A stretch of 64,000 nucleotides of DNA from Vibrio pacinii DSM 19139. GTDB lineage: Bacteria > Pseudomonadota > Gammaproteobacteria > Enterobacterales > Vibrionaceae. The notes under the pieces were generated by a model that was not told the DNA's origin, searched no databases, and saw only the letters and a program-made list of their open reading frames with translations. The translations under genes were made by a program, and so were the position numbers. Positions 58,436 through 64,000 of this stretch are shown here, piece after piece. The first letter of the stretch is position 1; every line of letters begins with the position of its first letter. The DNA is taken from NCBI RefSeq assembly GCF_000711795.1, contig NZ_KL543978.1:149826-213825 (forward strand), in the 5' to 3' direction.

Positions 58436-60079
58436 ATGCATAAGAAAACTCTGGTCGCTACGCTTGCTACCAGCATGCTTTTATCAACGACTGTTCAAGC
58501 AGACGAAATTAAGCAAGGCGGTACGTTAATAGTTCCGATCATTAACAATGGCTTTGTTGAGAACTTTAACCCCTATACAACCAAAGATATTCTTATTGGA
58601 ACCATGTTTGAACCGCTAATGGTTCATAACAACATGACTGGTGATATTGACTACCGCCTTGCCGAGTCATACCAGTATTCAGACGATCTTAAAACGCTGA
58701 CAATTAAAATTCGAAACGGTCTCACTTGGTCGGACGGTTCACCACTGACTGCAGAAGATATTGCCTACAGCTATACCATGCCAAAAGAGGCTCCAGCCTT
58801 CGACATAAAAGGTTTTTGGGGCGAGGCTGGTAACCTGAAGTCAATCGATGTAATTGATAACGTGACAGTACAATTTAACCTTAAAGAGGCTGACTCTACC
58901 TTTATTCTTCACGTCAGCGCGTATCATATCGTACCTAAGGCTCAGTGGTCGAAAGCCAAGGATTTGACCACTTTTACTAACCCGAATCCAATCGGTAATG
59001 GTCCGTTTACTGAGGTTAAGTATCAACGTGCTCAACAGATGGAACTGTGCCGCAACCCTAACTACTATTTAGCCAACGAAAATCGCCCTTACATTGACTG
59101 TGTAAACTTCCGCTCGTTCAGTGATAACTCACAAGTTCAACCCGCTCTGATTCGTGGAGAAATCGATTGGGGTTCAAACTTTATTGCTGATATTGACCGT
59201 ACTTATGTCGATTTAGATAAAGAGAACAACCATTACTGGTACCCAGCGAATGATGCGATTCACCTATATGTAAACACGAAAGAAGCACCGTTTGATGATG
59301 TTAAAGTTCGTCAAGCACTTTCCATGGCACTGGACCGTGAGTCAATTGTCGAGTTTGCAGCCTACGGCTATCCAACCGTGAACTACAACGTAGGCGGTAT
59401 CGCTGAGCTTTATTCGCCGTATATCGATCACGACTTAAACAAAGAATACGCTTCTTTAACTCAATTCAACCCTGAAAAAGCCAACAAACTATTGGATGAA
59501 GCGGGATTGAAAGATACCAATGGCGATGGCATCCGCGAAACCAAAGATGGCAAGCCATTTGAGTTTGATATTGAAGTAGTAAACGGTTGGACAGACTGGA
59601 TCCAAGTGGTTCAGATGGTGTCTGAGTACTACCAAGAAGTCGGCATCAAAGCCAATGTAAAAACGGTTGACTGGTCGGTTTACGACGAAAACTTGAAGAA
59701 AAGCACCTACAGCATGTCGATCAACTGGTCGATGGTTGCTGCAGACCCAATTCTTGCTTTCCAAGAGTACTACCACACCTCTCGTATTGGCGTAACTTGG
59801 CATGCAGGTCACGGTGTGCATAGCCCAGAAGTCGATGAGATGATCGAAGCGTTTGGCCGCACTTCTGATACAGAAAAACAGCAAGCGATCATTGATGATC
59901 TACAGCGTTTCACCGCAGAGAACATCCCGTTTATTCCATTGTTTTCTAATGCGACTTGGTTCCAGTACAGCACTAAGAAGTTCACTGGTTGGCCAACAGC
60001 AGAAAACCCATACGTTCAGCCAGTATTTTATGATGCAGGTAAGCGTGTGATTATCCTTAATAACTTACACCTTAAGTAA
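58436..60079 (+). CDS. ABC importer solute-binding protein, SBP family 5
   Basis: 547-residue periplasmic binding protein of the oligopeptide/oligosaccharide (Dpp/Opp/CbtA) family. A signal peptide ends near 23 (STTVQADEI). The family signature is ESYQYSDDLKTLTIKIRNGL, TWSDGSPLTAEDIAYSY. Some members bind cello- or chito-oligosaccharides instead of peptides; the LacI operators, porin and GH3 gene point to beta-glucan oligosaccharides here. I start at ATG 58436 (AAGGA 7 bases upstream). First gene of a five-gene importer operon. Confidence 0.92.
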   Translation: MHKKTLVATLATSMLLSTTVQADEIKQGGTLIVPIINNGFVENFNPYTTKDILIGTMFEPLMVHNNMTGDIDYRLAESYQYSDDLKTLTIKIRNGLTWSDGSPLTAEDIAYSYTMPKEAPAFDIKGFWGEAGNLKSIDVIDNVTVQFNLKEADSTFILHVSAYHIVPKAQWSKAKDLTTFTNPNPIGNGPFTEVKYQRAQQMELCRNPNYYLANENRPYIDCVNFRSFSDNSQVQPALIRGEIDWGSNFIADIDRTYVDLDKENNHYWYPANDAIHLYVNTKEAPFDDVKVRQALSMALDRESIVEFAAYGYPTVNYNVGGIAELYSPYIDHDLNKEYASLTQFNPEKANKLLDEAGLKDTNGDGIRETKDGKPFEFDIEVVNGWTDWIQVVQMVSEYYQEVGIKANVKTVDWSVYDENLKKSTYSMSINWSMVAADPILAFQEYYHTSRIGVTWHAGHGVHSPEVDEMIEAFGRTSDTEKQQAIIDDLQRFTAENIPFIPLFSNATWFQYSTKKFTGWPTAENPYVQPVFYDAGKRVIILNNLHLK

Positions 60080-60088
60080 CTCTCCATC

Positions 60089-60117
60089 GCATGGTCGTGG
60101 CAGTGCCATGACCATGC
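60089..60117 (+). other. Intercistronic hairpin after the binding-protein gene
   Basis: GCATGGTCGTGGCA (60089-60102) and TGCCATGACCATGC (60104-60117) pair at 13 of 14 positions. No T-run follows. Such hairpins between a binding-protein gene and its permease genes usually protect the upstream mRNA and give more binding protein than permease. Confidence 0.7.
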
Positions 60118-60140
60118 TTAATTCAGTTTAAGGTAATTTT

Positions 60141-61115
60141 ATGTCGTTTTTATTTCGCCGATTTGGCTTTTATTTTACCGCTTTCCTCGTAGCAATTACT
60201 TTTAACTTTGCGCTACCAAGGATTATGCCTGGTGACCCAGTGGCCGCTTTATTCGCAGCTTCTGCGGGCCAGATGGACCCATCTCAGATGGACGCTGTAC
60301 GCGAGATGTACGGCTTCGTAGATGGCAATATTTTTGTTCAATATTTCTCTTACATTAAAAGTGTCTTCACCCTTGATTTGGGACCTTCAGTACTGATGTT
60401 CCCTGTCAGCGTCATGGACGTTATCGCAATGACGCTACCTTGGACTCTTTTTCTCGCATTAGGCTCTTTGATCGTCGCCTTAATTATCGGCGTTAGCATC
60501 GGCACTTATGCGTCATATCGCCGTGAAGGGTTATTCGGTCAGTTTGTTCCACCGATTCTTGCATTTATTAGTAACTTCCCATACGTGGTAACAGCATTAT
60601 TACTGTTTTACTTTTTTGGCTTAAAGATGGAACTGTTGCCACTTGCATACACTTATGATCAAAGCTTAGAGCCAAGTTTCAGTTGGGAATTTATCTCCAG
60701 TGTTCTTAAGCATGCCGTATTACCTGTTGGTTCAATGGTTGTAGTCGGTATTTCGACTTGGGTCTTTAACATGCGCAACGCGATGATCAACGTGCTCGGT
60801 GAAGACTATGTCACTATGGCAGAAGCCAAAGGCCTTAGCAGCTTCCGTGTGATGTCTCGTTACGCTGGCCGAAATGCGATTCTTCCAGTTGCCACAGCGA
60901 TTGCAATGGCGATTGGCTTCTCATTCGCAGGTTCAATCATGACAGAGATCGTTTTTAACTATCAAGGTCTGGGAAATGTACTTCTCAATGCGATCAATGC
61001 ACGTGATTACCCTCTAATCCAAGCGATCTTACTTATTCTTGTAACCGCAGTCCTCGCCGCTAACTTCATTGCGGATTTACTGTACGTTTGGCTTGACCCA
61101 CGAATCTCTAACTAA
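60141..61115 (+). CDS. ABC importer permease 1 (DppB/OppB type)
   Basis: 324-residue inner-membrane permease. The N-terminal segment (about 8-28) ends in FALPRIMPGDPVAALFAASA, the usual Opp/DppB start. The core has about six membrane helices (IVALIIGVSIGTYASYR) and the EAA-like loop GEDYVTMAEAKGLSSFRVMS that contacts the ATPases. Pairs with the next gene. Substrate inferred from context: oligosaccharide or peptide. Confidence 0.92.
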   Translation: MSFLFRRFGFYFTAFLVAITFNFALPRIMPGDPVAALFAASAGQMDPSQMDAVREMYGFVDGNIFVQYFSYIKSVFTLDLGPSVLMFPVSVMDVIAMTLPWTLFLALGSLIVALIIGVSIGTYASYRREGLFGQFVPPILAFISNFPYVVTALLLFYFFGLKMELLPLAYTYDQSLEPSFSWEFISSVLKHAVLPVGSMVVVGISTWVFNMRNAMINVLGEDYVTMAEAKGLSSFRVMSRYAGRNAILPVATAIAMAIGFSFAGSIMTEIVFNYQGLGNVLLNAINARDYPLIQAILLILVTAVLAANFIADLLYVWLDPRISN

Positions 61116-61123
61116 GGTGCATC

Positions 61124-62110
61124 ATGGATAACTTATTGAACCCAAATGTCGATCCGAATGAACCTGTGATTAAACAGTCGACATTTTGTTGGAAAAACAT
61201 CAAACAGAAACTGCATGGTTTGTACAATTTCTTCTATGGCAACCCACCAGCTATCATTGGCACCTTCTTGCTCACTGTCGTGCTGATAGGAACACTATTC
61301 GCACCTGTGCTCGCCACACATGATCCAGAGAAACGAGTTGCAAGGCCACACGAAGCCCCAAGCGCAGAGCACTACTTCGGTAGCACGCGTTCTGGACGAG
61401 ACGTATACAGCCAAGTGCTATATGGAGGCCAAAAAACGTTGTCGGTAGCTCTAACGGCTGGTGTTATCGCAATGACGCTCGCGGTAGTGGTTGGTTTAAC
61501 CGCTGGATATTTTGGTGGCAAAATCGACGAGCGTTTGAACTTCCTGACCAACGTATTCTTGGTGTTCCCACAGCTCCCCTTATTGATCGTACTAGCGGCC
61601 TTTTTTGGGCAAGTCGGTTCCGGGGTCATCGCCTTGCTGCTCGGGATCACTTCCTGGCCGTGGGGTGCCCGTGTTATTCGCTCACAAACCATGGCGATTC
61701 GCAGTAAAGAGTTCATCATTTCAGCAGAAGTAATGGGGGAATCAAAAGCTCGCATTATTTTTATCGAAATACTACCGAATCTAATTTCTATCGTATTCGG
61801 TGGTTTCTTGGGCGCGGTTATTTATGCAATGGGCGCAGAAGCGGGGCTTGGTTTCCTAGGTCTCAGTGATGCGACAGAAGTCAGTTGGGGCTCGATGCTT
61901 TATTGGGCGCAAACGTCCGCATCACTCTACACCGGCGCTTGGTGGGAAATGTTAGTGCCAGCGATTGCACTAGCAATAACTGGCGGCGCGTTGGCTTTAA
62001 TCAACATGTCGATTGACCAAGTCAGTAACCCGAAACTAAGAACTGGCCCACATATGAAACTGTGGCGCAAACTAAAGTTAGAAGCAGATAAACGTAGAGG
62101 TCTAAAATGA
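61124..62110 (+). CDS. ABC importer permease 2 (DppC/OppC type)
   Basis: 328 residues. An N-terminal cytosolic arm precedes a first membrane helix (about 45-65), then DPEKRVARPHEAPSAEHYFG and STRSGRDVYSQVLYGGQ, the typical DppC region, and the permease core with the loop SKEFIISAEVMGESKARII. It starts 8 bases after permease 1 and overlaps the next ATPase gene by 4 bases (ATGA). Unusual C-terminal basic tail (KLKLEADKRRGLK). Confidence 0.92.
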   Translation: MDNLLNPNVDPNEPVIKQSTFCWKNIKQKLHGLYNFFYGNPPAIIGTFLLTVVLIGTLFAPVLATHDPEKRVARPHEAPSAEHYFGSTRSGRDVYSQVLYGGQKTLSVALTAGVIAMTLAVVVGLTAGYFGGKIDERLNFLTNVFLVFPQLPLLIVLAAFFGQVGSGVIALLLGITSWPWGARVIRSQTMAIRSKEFIISAEVMGESKARIIFIEILPNLISIVFGGFLGAVIYAMGAEAGLGFLGLSDATEVSWGSMLYWAQTSASLYTGAWWEMLVPAIALAITGGALALINMSIDQVSNPKLRTGPHMKLWRKLKLEADKRRGLK

Positions 62111-63069
62111 GCACCCTATTAGAAATCAATAATCTGTGTGTCGATTACGTCTCTCCGAATGGCGTAGCACGTGCTGTCAACAATGTTAGCTTAAAGATTG
62201 CAGAAGGCGAAACCCTGGGTATCGCAGGTGAATCAGGCTGTGGAAAAAGTACCCTCGCCTTTGCTATTTCTCGACTGCACAAAGCACCGGCACTGATCTC
62301 TGAAGGTGAAATCCTATACAAGGGTCAAGATATATTGAAAATGACGGACCGCCAGCTACGTGACTTCCGTTGGAATGACGTGTCAGTGGTTTTCCAAAGT
62401 GCGATGAACTCTCTCAACCCAGTGATTACCATCGGTGAACAACTTACCGATGTTATCCTCGCACACCGAAAAGTGCGCTATCAACAAGCTCATGATCGCG
62501 CAGTGGAACTGCTTAAAGTCGTCGGTATTCATGCAGACCGCATGGCAAGTTTCCCACACCAACTGAGTGGCGGGATGCGTCAACGTGTGGTCATCGCTAT
62601 TGCTCTCGCACTGGAGCCAAAATTGATCATCATGGATGAGCCAACAACGGCGCTCGACGTGGTGGTAGAACGCGAGATTCTTAACGAGCTCTATGATCTT
62701 AAAGAAAAATTTGGTTTTTCAATCCTATTCATAAGCCACGACCTGAGCTTGATGGGTGAAATCGCCGACCGAATTGGTGTGATGTACGCTGGCAACCTAA
62801 TTGAGCTTGGCGATGCTAAGCGTGTGTTTAGTCAACCCGATCATCCCTACAGCCAAGGGCTTATCTCTTCTTTTCCGACCATTCACGGACCAAAAGAGCG
62901 ACTATATGGTATTCCGGGCAATCCCGTGAACCTACTGAAGATTCCGCAAGGTTGTAACTTCCAAGAGCGCTGCACTAAGTGTAGTGAAGTATGTTCGCAA
63001 CAAGAGCCGAGACTTATTGCTAACCGACCTAACCATCAAGTGGCCTGTCACCTAGTAGAGGAAATGTAA
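62107..63069 (+). CDS. ABC importer ATPase 1 (DppD/OppD type)
   Basis: 320-residue ATP-hydrolysing subunit. Walker A GIAGESGCGKSTLAFAISRL, Q-loop VVFQSAMNSLNPVI, signature LSGGMRQRVVIAIALA, Walker B LIIMDEPTTALD, and the switch histidine in SILFISHDLSLM. The C-terminal oligopeptide-type extension shows four cysteines (CNFQERCTKCSEVC), as in the iron-sulfur or metal-binding tails of this family. Overlaps the permease gene by ATGA. Confidence 0.94.
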   Translation: MSTLLEINNLCVDYVSPNGVARAVNNVSLKIAEGETLGIAGESGCGKSTLAFAISRLHKAPALISEGEILYKGQDILKMTDRQLRDFRWNDVSVVFQSAMNSLNPVITIGEQLTDVILAHRKVRYQQAHDRAVELLKVVGIHADRMASFPHQLSGGMRQRVVIAIALALEPKLIIMDEPTTALDVVVEREILNELYDLKEKFGFSILFISHDLSLMGEIADRIGVMYAGNLIELGDAKRVFSQPDHPYSQGLISSFPTIHGPKERLYGIPGNPVNLLKIPQGCNFQERCTKCSEVCSQQEPRLIANRPNHQVACHLVEEM

Positions 63070-63070
63070 G

Positions 63071-64000
63071 ATGGAGCTTATCGAAAAACATCAAACTATT
63101 TTATCTATTGAAAACTTGGTAAAAGACTTTCCTATCGGTCAATCGAAAAACATGATGCGTGCCGTCAATGACGTGTCGTTTGAACTCAAGAAAGGTGAAG
63201 CACTTGCCATTGTAGGTGAATCAGGCTCTGGCAAAAGTACAGGTGCCCGTATTCTTACCCGCATTTATGACAAAACGGCCGGAAATATTACCTTCAAAGG
63301 ACAACCTTTGGATGAATATATCAAACAGCATGGTGAACTTGAGTACGCTAGACAAGTGCAGATGATCTTCCAAGACCCATTTGGCTCACTTAACCCAGTG
63401 CACAGCATCTATCATCACATTGCACGACCATTATTAATTCATAAACGAGCTGAAAAAGAGGCGATCCCGAAACTTGTCCATGACTTACTTGAATTGGTCG
63501 GCCTTAGCCCTGCCAAAGAAACAGCGGAAAAGTTTCCCTATGAATTGAGTGGTGGCCAACGTCAGCGTGTAGCGATTGCACGTGCTTTAGCGGTCGATCC
63601 TGAAGTCATTCTTGCCGATGAACCGATTTCGATGCTTGATGTGTCAGTTCGCCTTGGCATCTTAAATCTCATGTCCGATCTCAAAGATAAGCATGGTATT
63701 TCTTTCATGTACATCACGCACGACATCGCAACCGCACGATACTTTGCCGAGAAAACCGCGGTGATGTACGTCGGTCATATGGTCGAATGGGGTAGCAGTG
63801 ATAGCGTGACACAAAACCCACAGCATCCCTACTCGAAGCTATTGCTGTCAGCAGTACCTGAGCCTGGTCAATCCGGTCGTCGTGAGCTGCTAGCGAAAAA
63901 AGGTGACATTCCATCTTGGAAACCAAGCAGTGTCGGTTGTCCATTTGCGACCCGATGTTTGAAAGCGAGCGAGGAGTGTACCCAATCCATTCCTGAGCCG
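63071..64000 (+). CDS. ABC importer ATPase 2 (DppF/OppF type, 3' end cut)
   Basis: 310 residues visible. Walker A AIVGESGSGKSTGARILTRI, Q-loop MIFQDPFGSLNPVHS, signature LSGGQRQRVAIARALA, Walker B VILADEPISMLDVSVR, and ITHDIATARYF. The C-terminal cysteine cluster has begun (GCPFATRCLKASEEC). It starts at ATG 63071, one base after the stop of ATPase 1 (TAAG, then ATG). The end of the gene lies beyond the window. Completes the two-ATPase importer. Confidence 0.93.
   Translation, partial: MELIEKHQTILSIENLVKDFPIGQSKNMMRAVNDVSFELKKGEALAIVGESGSGKSTGARILTRIYDKTAGNITFKGQPLDEYIKQHGELEYARQVQMIFQDPFGSLNPVHSIYHHIARPLLIHKRAEKEAIPKLVHDLLELVGLSPAKETAEKFPYELSGGQRQRVAIARALAVDPEVILADEPISMLDVSVRLGILNLMSDLKDKHGISFMYITHDIATARYFAEKTAVMYVGHMVEWGSSDSVTQNPQHPYSKLLLSAVPEPGQSGRRELLAKKGDIPSWKPSSVGCPFATRCLKASEECTQSIPEP

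Noticed and set aside
1-64000. tRNA, rRNA, CRISPR arrays, prophage or complete insertion sequences
   Set aside because: I looked for cloverleaf, repeat-spacer and transposase-with-ends patterns and found none.

Overview
The window looks like a stretch of a marine Vibrio genome, probably the second chromosome. This rests on gene content and order recognised from memory (photolyase/MerR/DUF523 next to deoD, then a zinc-ribbon protein, a TPR and TPR-GGDEF pair, and an EamA transporter, resembling the V. cholerae VCA0048-VCA0058 region). Vibrio-type put genes with an AraC regulator, a ChiA-type chitinase and a lapCGDB-like set point the same way. No searches were run. I saw no tRNA, rRNA, CRISPR array, prophage or intact insertion sequence.

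Left part (1-16.8 kb): a minus-strand light/DNA-repair operon (DUF523-DUF1722, MerR regulator, photolyase phrB, and an L,D-transpeptidase cut by the window edge) with repeated TTGTATA boxes at its promoter; deoD; a duplicated zinc-ribbon protein resembling a tamed transposase; a translationally coupled pair of TPR proteins in which the first carries a dead GGDEF domain and the second an active one; an EamA transporter; a DUF3302/HlyD pair; a chemoreceptor; a thioesterase; a DUF445 protein; an Lrp-type regulator and a small zinc protein.

Middle part (16.8-50.2 kb): proline catabolism (putP, a free-standing PutA C-terminal domain gene, putA without a DNA-binding domain, and an AraC regulator); two related periplasmic coiled-coil/PEGA proteins, one with a C-terminal FGE-like domain lacking the catalytic cysteines; a possible orphan small RNA; a PAS-LuxR regulator; pdxH; a lapC-lapG-lapD-lapB cluster for c-di-GMP control of a type I secreted adhesin (adhesin not in the window); secreted chitinase chiA; a tnaA/tpl remnant; a DUF2057 protein; a double-HD HD-GYP phosphodiesterase; an acetyltransferase; a Sco/PCuAC copper-delivery operon; sstT; a Sel1-repeat protein; nagB; an aldehyde dehydrogenase; and an SgrR-like regulator.

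Right part (50.3-64 kb): a probable beta-glucoside/oligosaccharide utilisation locus. It has a cytosolic, circularly permuted GH3 glucosidase with a divergent AraC regulator, a LamB/BglH/ScrY-like porin with a periplasmic coiled coil, a LacI regulator, a cytosolic solute-binding-like protein, and a five-gene Dpp/Opp-type ABC importer (last ATPase cut by the window end). Five copies of the palindrome GAAAGCGCTTTC (one with a single change) sit before the porin, the lacI gene and the divergent binding-like/importer genes, so the LacI protein probably controls all of these. GH3 has no such box and is more likely under its AraC neighbour.
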